This document shows positions 34,579 to 42,568 of a stretch of DNA of 64,000 nt, piece after piece; position 1 is the first letter of the stretch; every line of letters begins with the position of its first letter. The position numbers and the translations under genes were made by a program. Origin of the DNA: Streptomyces sp. ICC1. GTDB lineage: Bacteria; Actinomycetota; Actinomycetes; Streptomycetales; Streptomycetaceae. Location: NCBI RefSeq assembly GCF_003287935.1, contig NZ_CP030287.1, forward strand, positions 2,134,225 to 2,198,224. Reading direction: 5' to 3'. The notes beneath the pieces are model-generated. The model was given only the letters and a program-made list of their open reading frames with translations. It was not told the origin of the DNA and searched no databases.

Positions 34579-35442
34579 ATGCAGATCACCACGGCGTCAG
34601 CGAAGGGCGTGGGGGACGAGAACGAGGACGGCGTCTTCACGGGCCCCAGCGGCGTCGTGGTGCTCGATGGGCTGTCCGCACCGAAGGACCTGCCGATGGC
34701 TTGTTGCCATGGCACACCGTGGCTCGTCCGGCAGCTCGGCGCACGCCTGGTCGCTCTGATGGGCGACGACGAACAGCCACTCGCAGAGGTTCTCCGGACC
34801 GCGATCCAGGACGTCAACTCGATGCACTCCGACACGTGCGCGCTCGACCAGAAGGCAGTCCCTGCTGCAACCGTGGTCATGCTGCGCCAGCGTCAGGACA
34901 TCATCGACTACCTCGTCCTGTCCGACTCCGTGCTCGTGCTGGACACGGACGGGGTCATCCAGGCCGTGGCAGACACCAGCGTTGAGGACGTCGCGGGGCA
35001 AGAAATGGCCGCAGCGCTGGCCGGCCCCGCGGGCACCCCCGAGCGAGCTGCCCGAGTATCCGAACTCGTCGCCGTACAGCGCAGCCTGCGGAACAGCCCC
35101 GGCGGCTACTGGGTCGCTTCGACCGACCCTGCCGCTGCGGACCACGCCATCACCGGTAGCGTCCCGGCCACCGCAGTCCGCCGGGCAGCACTGCTGTCGG
35201 ACGGCGCCAGCCGTCTCGCCGACACCTTCCACCAGTTGTCCTGGGAGGAGCTGCTCGACGTACTGGAGGGTTCCGGGCCAGCCGCGCTCATCTCCAGGAC
35301 CCGATCCGCCGAGGCCTCCGACAGGGATGGCACCCGCTGGGCCAGGTTCAAGGTGAGCGACGACGCGACCGCGGCGTTCATCGCGTTCGATGACGCCCGA
35401 CACACCCAGAGTTCGCCCACTGACCACGATCGAGTCGGCTGA
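34579..35442 (+). CDS. PP2C-family protein phosphatase
   Basis: 287 residues. PP2C motifs: GVGDENEDGVF (metal-site Asp/Asn), VVVLDGLSAP in place of the usual VFDGHGG, ALLSDGASRLAD, and SDDATAAFI near the end. These metal-binding aspartates suggest an active Mn/Mg phosphatase. It is co-transcribed with the HTH-sensor gene 1 nt upstream and followed by a hairpin terminator at 35470. It may dephosphorylate a Ser/Thr kinase substrate or an anti-sigma-like partner; none is encoded nearby. Confidence 0.75.
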   Translation: MQITTASAKGVGDENEDGVFTGPSGVVVLDGLSAPKDLPMACCHGTPWLVRQLGARLVALMGDDEQPLAEVLRTAIQDVNSMHSDTCALDQKAVPAATVVMLRQRQDIIDYLVLSDSVLVLDTDGVIQAVADTSVEDVAGQEMAAALAGPAGTPERAARVSELVAVQRSLRNSPGGYWVASTDPAAADHAITGSVPATAVRRAALLSDGASRLADTFHQLSWEELLDVLEGSGPAALISRTRSAEASDRDGTRWARFKVSDDATAAFIAFDDARHTQSSPTDHDRVG

Positions 35443-35469
35443 GGAGGATGATGGGCCCGCAAAACGCGA

Positions 35470-35491
35470 ACAGGCCCCCGTGGGGGCCTGT
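35470..35491 (+). terminator. Terminator after the PP2C gene
   Basis: Perfect 10-bp stem (ACAGGCCCCC at 35470-35479, complement at 35482-35491) with a 2-nt centre, 28 nt after the stop. Confidence 0.65.
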
Positions 35492-36148
35492 CGGTCGCAA
35501 CGCCGGTGTGTGGAAGCCCGACGTGCGCGGTCAAGCACCTGAATCGGAGGTGCCTGCGGTGGCAGGCTACGCGTACCCGTACGCGAACACGCCCACATTG
35601 GGCCCGGCGACACGCCGCGGTCCCGCCCTGCGGGATGCCCTGGCAAGTTCGCGCCCGGCAGACGGGACAGCGGCACCAAAGCCCGGCTCGGCAAGTTACA
35701 ACAGGTTGACGGCGGTGCATGATCGCGGTCGGACCTGCTTCTACCACGGACTTCCCGGTCAGCCCAACCGGCGAATGGACTCGACGATGGACCCGTAAAA
35801 CAGACGATGACCGCCGCCCTGTGTCCAGCAGGGTGACGGCCATCGACCTTCCATGCACAAACGACTCGCAACCCGGCCCTAGACAAGCCACAGATCCTCG
35901 AGTCGTACGTCGGCGGTAACGCCGGGTACCAAGTCCAAGGGACCCGGCTACCACCAACCAGGATAGCGAGCAATCTCAGGATTGCGCAGCACCACCTCTG
36001 GTGTGACCTCTCTGTCCGGGTGATCCCCACCGACGTACGGCTCCTACCCCGAACGGGAGCCGAACACCGCATGCACCGCCCCCTCCGGCCCGCCTCCGCG
36101 GAGCCCGCGACACTAACCGTCGCGGCCGCGTACGAAGGCGCCGTGACT
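35492..36148. other. Long intergenic stretch without a convincing gene
   Basis: About 650 nt before the replication-type genes. Small open frames here lack ribosome sites and family features. A short hairpin (GCACCT/AGGTGC around 35540-35558) and less biased base composition suggest regulatory or untranslated RNA, but I could not fold a recognisable RNA family. Confidence 0.35.
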
Positions 36149-36289
36149 ATGAAATACACCCTGAATCGAGCGCTGACCTGCTCCGGCGGGCCTGTCCGCT
36201 TTGGCGCATACAACGGCCTGGTGACTACGAACCTGCTCGACAGCAACGCCTTCACCTCCGCGCCGGCCGCCGGGGCGGTGGCCCGATGA
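36149..36289 (+). CDS. Possible small protein upstream of winged-helix gene
   Basis: 46 residues from ATG 36149 (GAAGG about 10 nt upstream); its stop overlaps the next start (ATGA at 36286-36289). No family features. The overlap argues for coupled translation; the size argues for caution. Confidence 0.4.
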   Translation: MKYTLNRALTCSGGPVRFGAYNGLVTTNLLDSNAFTSAPAAGAVAR

Positions 36290-37404
36290 ACGCTCCTGTC
36301 ATGGACGAGAACGCCGAGAACCTCGAGTTCGAAGGCGACATCACCGACTACTGGTCCTACACCCAGGTCCGTGACTGGGTGCTCCTGGTGCCCGGCATCA
36401 CCCGGACCGCCCTCCACCTGTACCTGCTGCTGCGGGCGATGGTCTCCGAGACGGCCCGGCGGACCGGTGGCGGCCTGCGCCGGATGTCGGTGGACCAGCT
36501 GTGCTACCTGCTGCCCGGCATCAACGACAAGCCGTGCAGTCCCACCATGGTCAAGGACGCCCTGCGCCTGCTCGCGGAGCACGGCCTGGTCGTGAACCCC
36601 GACGGCGATGAACGGCTGATCACCTCGACGGGTAAGGGCGGCATCCAGAACTCCTTCCGGAAGTACCAGGTCAACGACCTGCCGCCGGACGTGTACACGG
36701 GCTGGCGGAACGTGTGGGACAAGCTCGACGCCTACACGACCGACTGGCGCGAGAACCCGGCCCAGCCTCCGGTCCACACCCGGACCGATGACGGCAAGGT
36801 GCGGCGGACCTCCAGTCGGCCGCAGGCCCCTGCCGCGCCGGCGCCTGCGGCCGGGACGGGGAAATCCGCGCCCCCGGCCGGGTCCGGTACCCCCGCTCCC
36901 AAGAACAGTCGGTCCGCGCCCGCCGCTAAGGCCACGCCGAAGAAGCCGGTGAAGAAGGCCGTCGCCCCCGGCGCCGGTGCCGACCCCGCGGGTGACGTCT
37001 CGGCCGCTGCCCCCGTGGTGGAGGCCTGGGCCAGTGGCATGGCGGCCAGCGGTCACCCGTACCTGCCCAAGCGCGCGGCCACCATCGGCGCCGAGGCCAC
37101 TGAGCTCCTGGCCGCCGGCGCAAACCTGGACCACCTGTGCCGTCTGGCCGAGTGGATGGGCCGGGTGAAGCCGAGCTGGAAGAGCATCGAGGACGCGATG
37201 ACCTGGCCCGAGGCCCCACAGGCTTCGCTGCCGAAGCAGCGCTCCGGACCGCCGATGTGCGAGCGGCACCCCGCGTTCGAGGAGGGCGACTGCTCGCCCT
37301 GCCGCTTGGCCGAGCGTGAGCGTCGGCAACGCCAGGCGTCCGGACCCGAGTCCGTCAACGGTGCCGACCTGCTGGCCCGGCTCCGCGCCGGTCAGCCCGC
37401 GTGA
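36286..37404 (+). CDS. Winged-helix plasmid protein, replication-initiator-like
   Basis: 372 residues. N-terminal winged-helix domain (VRDWVLLVPGITRTALHLYL, then RRMSVDQLCYLLPG, ALRLLAEHGLVVNPDGDERL) of the type seen in plasmid and phage replication proteins. A Pro/Ala/Lys linker follows at residues about 180-235. The C-terminal part is helical with a four-Cys/His motif (CERHPAFEEGDCSPC). It sits immediately before a DnaB helicase, which supports a replication or helicase-loading role (inference). Confidence 0.6.
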   Translation: MNAPVMDENAENLEFEGDITDYWSYTQVRDWVLLVPGITRTALHLYLLLRAMVSETARRTGGGLRRMSVDQLCYLLPGINDKPCSPTMVKDALRLLAEHGLVVNPDGDERLITSTGKGGIQNSFRKYQVNDLPPDVYTGWRNVWDKLDAYTTDWRENPAQPPVHTRTDDGKVRRTSSRPQAPAAPAPAAGTGKSAPPAGSGTPAPKNSRSAPAAKATPKKPVKKAVAPGAGADPAGDVSAAAPVVEAWASGMAASGHPYLPKRAATIGAEATELLAAGANLDHLCRLAEWMGRVKPSWKSIEDAMTWPEAPQASLPKQRSGPPMCERHPAFEEGDCSPCRLAERERRQRQASGPESVNGADLLARLRAGQPA

Positions 37405-37490
37405 CCCGCACCCGCACTTCCGCACATGCCTGTGGCGGCCGCTCCCGCGAAGAACCGGCCGCCACAGAAGACCTCGCCAAGGAGATCCGT

Positions 37491-38885
37491 ATGACCATCG
37501 TCGCACCCAACGCCGCTCGTGACGACGAGCAGCAGCGTTCCGGCCGGAACGGCTTCGAACTCGTTCCGCCGCACAACCTCGAAGCCGAGACGGCCACCCT
37601 CGGCGGCCAGATGCTGAGCAAGGACGCGATCGGCGAGGTCCTCGACACCCCGATGCAGCAGCGGGACTACTACCGCCCGGCCCACGAGACCATCCAGGCC
37701 GCGATCCTGTACCTGTACGGCAAGGGCGAGCCGGTCGACCCGATCACGGTCGGCGCCGAGCTCACGCGGCGCGGTGACATCGCCAAGGTCGGCGGCGTCT
37801 CCTACCTGCACACCCTCGTCCAGGCCGTGCCCACCGCCGCGAACGCCGCCTACTACGCGGAGATCGTCCACGAGCACGCCGTCCTGCGCCGGCTGGTCCA
37901 GGCCGGAACGAAGATCACGCAGCTCGGCTACTCCAAGGTCGGCGAGCTCGACGAGGTGCGCAGCTCCGTCGAGGCCGAGATCCTCGACGCCCTGGCAACC
38001 CGGGAGCAGACTGCCGGCTACGCCTACGTCCGCGAGGACGTGGCCGGTTTCTGGGACGACCTCGACGCCCGGATGAAGGGAACCGCCGAGATCAGCGGGA
38101 TCCCCACCGGCCTCACCGACCTCGACAGCCTCACCAACGGCTTCCAGCCCGGCCAGTTCATCGTCATCGGCGCCCGCCCGGCGATCGGCAAGTCCACCCT
38201 CGCCCTGGACATCGCCCGCTCCGCAGCGGTTCGCTACGGCCACACCGTCGCGTTCTTCTCCCTGGAGATGGGCCGCGCCGAGATCCTGCAGCGGCTCTAC
38301 AGCGCCGAGGCCCGCGTCGCCCTGCACCACATCCGCGCCGGCACCACCACCGAGGACGACCTGACCCGGCTGGTCCGCCGTACGCCCGACATTGACGCGG
38401 CCCCGCTGATCGTGGACGACTCCCCGAACCTGTCGATGACCGAGATCCGCTCGCGGGCCCGGCGGATGAAGCAGAGCAAGGGCGGCCTGGACCTTCTGAT
38501 CGTGGACTACCTGCAGCTGATGAAGTCCGGCGGCATGGGGCGCCCGGAGAACCGCCAGCAGGAGGTCTCCGACATCTCCCGCAACCTCAAGCTGCTGGCC
38601 AAGGAGCTGGAGATCCCGGTCATCGCGCTGTCCCAGCTCAACCGCGGGCCCGAGCAGCGCACCGACAAGAGGCCGCAGATCGGCGAGCTCCGCGAGTCCG
38701 GCTCCATCGAGCAGGACGCGGACATGGTGATCCTGCTGCACCGTGAGGACGCGTACGAGAAGGAGTCGCCCCGCGCGGGTGAGGCAGACCTGATCGTGGC
38801 CAAGCACCGCAACGGGCCGACGGCGACGATCAGCGTGGCCTTCCAGGGCCACTACAGCCGGTTCGTCGACATGGCGAGCACCTGA
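37491..38885 (+). CDS. Replicative DNA helicase, DnaB family
   Basis: 464 residues from ATG 37491, which has AAGGAGATC 5 nt upstream; the frame is open back to a GTG at 37401, but the ribosome site decides. N-terminal DnaB domain (NLEAETATLGGQMLSKDAIG), RecA-like motor with Walker A IGARPAIGKST (Lys234) and Walker B LDLLIVDYLQL. ALSQLNRGPEQRTDKRPQIG and ELRESGSIEQDADMVILLHR are DnaB signatures. A separate DnaB on a mobile element suggests autonomous replication. It follows the winged-helix gene by 86 nt. Confidence 0.92.
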   Translation: MTIVAPNAARDDEQQRSGRNGFELVPPHNLEAETATLGGQMLSKDAIGEVLDTPMQQRDYYRPAHETIQAAILYLYGKGEPVDPITVGAELTRRGDIAKVGGVSYLHTLVQAVPTAANAAYYAEIVHEHAVLRRLVQAGTKITQLGYSKVGELDEVRSSVEAEILDALATREQTAGYAYVREDVAGFWDDLDARMKGTAEISGIPTGLTDLDSLTNGFQPGQFIVIGARPAIGKSTLALDIARSAAVRYGHTVAFFSLEMGRAEILQRLYSAEARVALHHIRAGTTTEDDLTRLVRRTPDIDAAPLIVDDSPNLSMTEIRSRARRMKQSKGGLDLLIVDYLQLMKSGGMGRPENRQQEVSDISRNLKLLAKELEIPVIALSQLNRGPEQRTDKRPQIGELRESGSIEQDADMVILLHREDAYEKESPRAGEADLIVAKHRNGPTATISVAFQGHYSRFVDMAST

Positions 38886-38966
38886 TCGGCCTGTGACCTG
38901 CCTGTTTTCCCACCTTGGGGTGGCCGCATCGGTGCGGCCACCCCTTCGTTGAAAGGACGTCCTCCG

Positions 38967-39845
38967 ATGGAGTCGACCGAGCAGTCGCCCGTGCTCACGC
39001 TGGCGGAGCTCCTCGCGAGAAGCGAGGAGGCGCCGGCGCACAGCCTCGGACATCGGCCGGGGCTGCGCACCGGACTCGAGGGGCTGGATACCGCGATGGG
39101 CGGGTTGGAGCCGGGCACACTGACGGTCCTTGCGTCTCGGCCTGGCCTGGGCAGGAGCACCCTCCTGCAGAACATCTGCCAGTGGAACGTCGGCGGCAGG
39201 TTCCTGGGCGGGCTCCCACAGGCGCAGGAGCGGGAGGCGGTCTCCGCCCTGTTCGCCTCCACGGAGCAGAGCACGGAGCAGATCATGGTCCGCCTGCTGT
39301 CCGCGGCTGCTCGGGTGGAGCGTGACCACATCCGGACGGGCGAGCTCACCGACGAGGACCTCCGCCGGCTGGAGCGTGCGCAGTCGGTCCTGGAGGTCGC
39401 CCCGCTGTTCGTGATGGCGTCGGCCTCGTTCACGGACGGCCAGCTGACGGAGCACGCCCGGCGCCTGGTGCACGAGCACCAGGTCCAGCTCGTCGGGGTC
39501 GACGGCCTGGAGGCGATGGGCCCCGGTCTCTCCCTCGGCCAGGCGGCACGGGCGTTGAAGGCCCTCGCGCGCGAGCTGGCCGTTCCCATCGTTGCCACCG
39601 CCCCGTTGTGGGCCGCGTCGAGGCGGCCCCACAGGATGCCGGCCCTGGAGGACCTGCAGGACGAGATTGTCTTCGCCGCGGACACGGTGGTCCTGGTCCA
39701 CCGCGAGGACGCGTACGACCCGACGTCCCGCCCGTGGGAGGCCGACCTCGTCGTCGCGAAGGCACGGAGCGCGCGCCCCGGCATTGCCGCCAACATCGCC
39801 TTCCAGTCCCACTACGCGCGCTTCACGGACTTCGTACCGTCGTGA
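38967..39845 (+). CDS. DnaB-like paralogue with degenerate Walker A, motor domain only
   Basis: 292 residues; ATG 9 nt after GAAAGGA. It aligns with the C-terminal motor half of DnaB and lacks the N-terminal domain. The P-loop reads ASRPGLGRST, with Arg63 in place of the catalytic lysine. Walker B is VQLVGVDGLEA. The C-terminal segments DTVVLVHREDAYDPTSRPWE and FQSHYARFTDF parallel the intact DnaB 80 nt upstream, so it arose by duplication or from a sister family. It may be a non-catalytic partner or regulator of the helicase ring. Confidence 0.75.
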   Translation: MESTEQSPVLTLAELLARSEEAPAHSLGHRPGLRTGLEGLDTAMGGLEPGTLTVLASRPGLGRSTLLQNICQWNVGGRFLGGLPQAQEREAVSALFASTEQSTEQIMVRLLSAAARVERDHIRTGELTDEDLRRLERAQSVLEVAPLFVMASASFTDGQLTEHARRLVHEHQVQLVGVDGLEAMGPGLSLGQAARALKALARELAVPIVATAPLWAASRRPHRMPALEDLQDEIVFAADTVVLVHREDAYDPTSRPWEADLVVAKARSARPGIAANIAFQSHYARFTDFVPS

Positions 39846-39904
39846 GCCCGCGACGGTGTCCGCTCTGTCTGCGAGGGTGCGTTCCGTAGTCACACACCGG
39901 CCCC

Positions 39905-39932
39905 GCCCCCGGCGCGCTCCTGCGCCGGGGGC
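39905..39932 (+). terminator. Terminator after the helicase genes
   Basis: Perfect 11-bp stem (GCCCCCGGCGC at 39905-39915, complement at 39922-39932), 6-nt loop, 60 nt after the stop. Confidence 0.65.
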
Positions 39933-39974
39933 GTCGTCGTTCGCGGGCCCCGGCCGGGCAGCTCCCCAACTGTG

Positions 39975-40038
39975 CTGGTCGGATTTCCGACCAGACCCGA
40001 CGGATTTCCGACCAGCCTGGTCGGAAAAAAATCGGCAG
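39975..40038. repeat. Three repeats at 21-bp spacing with an A-tract: candidate origin or iterons
   Basis: Repeat 1 (39975-39994) is the perfect palindrome CTGGTCGGATTTCCGACCAG. Repeat 2 (39996-40015) keeps the right half (GGATTTCCGACCAG). Repeat 3 (40017-40038) keeps the left half (CTGGTCGG) and runs into seven A residues. Starts are exactly 21 bp apart, two helical turns. They lie in a 1.1-kb gene-free stretch directly after two helicase genes, as expected for a replication origin. Confidence 0.6.
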
Positions 40039-40282
40039 CACCTCGCTGACCTGGGGAAACGCTCCCCCCTAATAAGCCCCCCCAAGAAGCTCTTCTCTCT
40101 CCTGCACCGCAGGCCGCAGCGGCAGCGCGGCCTCGACCGGGTCAGGCACCGCAAAGCGAGAGAGAGCTCGGCTTCGCCTCCAACAGCAACCCCGCCCCTG
40201 CTGCCAGCCGTCTTGGCCCTAGCCGTGAACCTGCCAGGAAGCTGCCGACGGCCGGCCTTGTTCCGAAGCGGAACAGGCACTC

Positions 40283-40514
40283 CTATTAACAGGCCGTTGC
40301 TCCTCCACGCTCCGGGGTGGTGGGTACGGCCCGCGCCGTACCCACCACCCCCGCTCCGGAGACCTCAGCCCGCCATCCGGGCAGAAACGATCTTGACCCC
40401 CTCGTGCTGCTGGCAAGGTCTTGACCCGAGCTGAGGACTGCCGACGGCCGGAGAACCTGCCGGTCATGTACCCGATGGAACCGGCGATCTGAGGGCGCAA
40501 GGGCCTGTTAATAG
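40283..40514. repeat. Inverted 13-bp repeats bounding a 206-nt segment
   Basis: CTATTAACAGGCC (40283-40295) and its exact complement GGCCTGTTAATAG (40502-40514). AACAGGCC is shared with the 9-bp repeat family. Confidence 0.55.
40314..40351. terminator. Very strong hairpin
   Basis: Perfect 16-bp stem (GGGGTGGTGGGTACGG at 40314-40329, complement at 40336-40351) around CCCGCG, flanked by CTCCGG/CCGGAG-like sequence. It could be a terminator, an origin structure or an RNA element. Confidence 0.55.
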
Positions 40515-40526
40515 TCAGAGGAGGGG

Positions 40527-40566
40527 GCGCGGCCCGCGTCACCCATTCGGGTGACGCGGGCCGCGC
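40527..40566. terminator. Perfect 18-bp hairpin
   Basis: GCGCGGCCCGCGTCACCC at 40527-40544 pairs fully with 40549-40566 around ATTC. No gene ends immediately beside it on either strand. Confidence 0.6.
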
Positions 40567-40889
40567 GTGGGGCGCCCCTGGGGAAGTCCGTGCAGGTCAG
40601 AACATAGAAAGGAGCCCTACGGGCACGACCTACAAGACCCATCGGCTTCGCCGATGAAGACAGACGCGCTTCGCGCGGCGACCTGGAAGAGCAGGGCGGC
40701 GCGTCTCTGAGTGGGCCTGTGCGGCTCTCCGGTGGTAATCGGCACTCCCGGGTGTGCCGTTGGAGATCGGCGCTCCTGACCCCCTCTGCGGGCCGTCTCG
40801 GGCCTGCTTCGGGTGATCCACCGGCTCGCTGAAAGCAGGCATCTGCCCAGGTCAGAGACTCCATGGGGTAGATCATCCTGATATGTGAT

Positions 40890-40937
40890 GTTCCCTGAAG
40901 GAACACGGCCCGCCGCGCCCGTCCGCGACTCGCGGAC
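40890..40937. promoter_or_regulatory. GTTCC box and GTCCGCGA palindrome upstream of HTH gene
   Basis: GTTCCCTGAAGGAAC at 40890-40904 is identical to one of three boxes at 42227-42289. GTCCGCGA/TCGCGGAC (40921-40937) also recurs at 42413. Both lie 30-77 nt upstream of the ATG at 40967. Confidence 0.6.
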
Positions 40938-40966
40938 ACCGCCGGAATAGTGGCAGGCTCCCAGCC

Positions 40967-41704
40967 ATGGCGAAGACGATCGATCCCGAGGCCCGGGAGC
41001 AGCTGCTGCAGGACGCCAAGGCCCTGCTGCTGGCGAAGTACAGCGGCGGCCAGACCTGGCTCGACCCCGTCCGCACGATGCACGCGGTGCGCGCGGCCAC
41101 CGACCGGCACGGCCCCGACGGCCAGGAGCAGCCGGAGGTGCCGGCCGACGACGTCCTGGCCGCGCTCACCCAGCTCGACGAGGCCCGGGCGGCGCTGGAC
41201 ACCCTGGAGCGTGACCTCACGCGGGCCGCCCGAGAGCGCGGGGCCTCCTGGCAGCAGGTGGCCGACTCCCTCGGCCTGGCTTCCCGTACGAGCGCGGAGA
41301 GCCGGTCCGTACGCCTGGAGCGCGATGCAGCGTCCTTCCGCGGCGACCGCTACCCCGAGCGGCAGCGTGCCGAGCGGGCCCGTGACCGGGCCGGTGACAC
41401 CTGGTGCCAAACCAATGCGCCCCGGCTGCGCGCCGCGGTGTGGTCGCTGGCCTGCCTCAACGACGGATGGCCGCAGCTGGCCCGGCGCGCCTCTGCCAAG
41501 GAGCTCGACTCCTGGCACCGCGAGCTCGACGGGCCCGCCCTGGGTGCCCGGCTGAGGAAGCTGCGGCCACTGGTCAGGGCCCACGGCGACGAACTGCCCG
41601 TCGGCACCAAGGCCGCCGAAGCCCGCGACGAGGTCCTGGGGCTCATGGAGGAACTGATCGCCGCCCGCCACGGCATCGAAACGGGCAAGGAATGGACCCA
41701 TTGA
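40967..41704 (+). CDS. HTH protein (sigma-like/Hsp18-regulator-like)
   Basis: 245 residues. Helix-turn-helix around residues 75-110 (LTRAARERGASWQQVADSLG, then SRTSAESRSVRLERDAASF). The pattern is the one I recall in Streptomyces proteins annotated as HSP18-type transcriptional regulators. The N-terminal part is helical, and the C-terminal part resembles no domain I know. A GTTCC-N5-GGAAC box upstream is shared with the divergent-locus HTH gene at 41716, implying common control. Its 3' end meets a 9-bp repeat copy. Confidence 0.6.
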   Translation: MAKTIDPEAREQLLQDAKALLLAKYSGGQTWLDPVRTMHAVRAATDRHGPDGQEQPEVPADDVLAALTQLDEARAALDTLERDLTRAARERGASWQQVADSLGLASRTSAESRSVRLERDAASFRGDRYPERQRAERARDRAGDTWCQTNAPRLRAAVWSLACLNDGWPQLARRASAKELDSWHRELDGPALGARLRKLRPLVRAHGDELPVGTKAAEARDEVLGLMEELIAARHGIETGKEWTH

Positions 41705-41717
41705 CCCCAACGGGTCT
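41700..41717. repeat. 9-bp repeat family, copy J
   Basis: Two units (ATTGACCCC at 41700, AACGGGTCT at 41709) exactly between two convergent HTH genes, overlapping both stop regions. Confidence 0.55.
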
Positions 41718-42174
41718 ACCCACTGTTGAGCTCGTTGTCCTCTGGGTGGCACACGAGCTCCCAGCGGCCCCAGCGTTTACGCGCGGCGTCCGCGCTGATG
41801 CCGAACGGCTCGCCGATCTTCTCCCACGAGGTTCCGGCGGCACGCTCCTCCAGAACGCACACGCGCACCAGGGTCGCCGCGCGGGATTCGACGCCCGCGG
41901 CCGCGAGGGCGAACACCCCGGGCCACGCGTCCTCCTGCAGCACGGCCTGGAGCAGGACCTCGCGGACGTTCTGCAGGTGGACGTCGAGGCTGTGCCCTGC
42001 GCGGGCGAGGGCGCTGCGGGCAGGCTGGGCCTGCTTCGCGCGTCGCCGCTCGCGATATGCCTGGTCGCGGCACAGCCGCGGCCGCGCGCAGTACCGTCGA
42101 AGGGCAGGGCCCTCGTCGAATGGTCGACCGCACCACAGACACCTCGGGCCGGGCTCCGGGCGGCTGTCGTCCAT
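41716..42174 (-). CDS. Zinc-motif HTH protein
   Basis: 152 residues. N-terminal Cys motif (RCLWCGRPF, RYCARPRLC) followed by a basic stretch (YRERRRAKQAQPARS) and a C-terminal helix-turn-helix (AAGTSWEKIGEPFGISADAA, then RKRWGRWEL). This 'C-x2-C plus HTH' architecture is common in small actinobacterial mobile-element regulators. Minus-strand TACCGT (complement of 42181-42186) ends 6 nt before the ATG, so the transcript may be leaderless. Three GTTCC boxes lie 53-115 nt upstream. Confidence 0.65.
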   Translation of the reverse strand: MDDSRPEPGPRCLWCGRPFDEGPALRRYCARPRLCRDQAYRERRRAKQAQPARSALARAGHSLDVHLQNVREVLLQAVLQEDAWPGVFALAAAGVESRAATLVRVCVLEERAAGTSWEKIGEPFGISADAARKRWGRWELVCHPEDNELNSG

Positions 42175-42226
42175 AACCGGACGGTACGGCCACCCTCGTA
42201 CGACAGCCAGTCCGCCGTCGTACCTC

Positions 42227-42289
42227 GTTCCCTAAGGGAACACCGCGCCTGTTCCCTGGAGGAACACCGGGCGTGTTCCCTGAAGGAAC
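42227..42289. promoter_or_regulatory. Array of three GTTCC-N5-GGAAC palindromes at 24-bp spacing
   Basis: GTTCCCTAAGGGAAC at 42227, GTTCCCTGGAGGAAC at 42251, GTTCCCTGAAGGAAC at 42275: 15-bp palindromes, each 24 bp from the next. A fourth copy lies at 40890. Located between the divergent genes at 42174 (minus) and 42569 (plus). Confidence 0.7.
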
Positions 42290-42405
42290 ATGTGGAGCCG
42301 CTCCCTGCCGGCCGGAGCCGAGTCCGCCCTCGACGGCTCCCCGCTGGAGCCCGTGATCCTTTGGGAGAACGTGAGGGGGCCCATCGTCACCACGGGCCTC
42401 GAGAG

Positions 42406-42436
42406 GACCCCCGTCCGCGATTCGCGGACGGGGGTC
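42406..42436. terminator. 15-bp terminator-type hairpin
   Basis: GACCCCCGTCCGCGA (42406-42420) pairs with 42422-42436 and is followed by TTCT. The core GTCCGCGA-N-TCGCGGAC is shared with 40921-40937. Confidence 0.6.
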
Positions 42437-42461
42437 TTCTCGTCTCGGGTCGCCGCCGTGC

Positions 42462-42489
42462 TTGGTCCTGTTAGACCTAACGGGACCAA
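42462..42489. repeat. 9-bp repeat family, copy B (palindrome)
   Basis: TTGGTCCTGTTAG (42462-42474) and CTAACGGGACCAA (42477-42489) form 13-bp arms with one mismatch. As 9-bp units: GTTAGACCT at 42470 and AACGGGACC at 42479. Upstream of the toxin-antitoxin pair. Confidence 0.7.
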
Positions 42490-42568
42490 CCACGGTGGGC
42501 AGGGCCTCCCGGTACGGCACCGCCGGGGGCCACTAGCCACGACCGGCGTGAAGTGTACAGTTGTGCAC

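Larger units (their letters stand above)
40039..40526. other. Gene-free structured region downstream of the iteron-like repeats
   Basis: No convincing gene. It holds CTGCCGACGGCCGG twice (40242 and 40438), a GATCTTGACC/GGTCTTGACC direct repeat near 40390-40425, the inverted pair at 40283/40502, and the 16-bp hairpin at 40314. Candidate for origin, transfer site or structured RNA. Confidence 0.4.

Noticed and set aside
35492..36148. Possible structured RNA or tRNA-like gene
   Set aside because: Only short hairpins could be drawn; no cloverleaf or known RNA fold was found.
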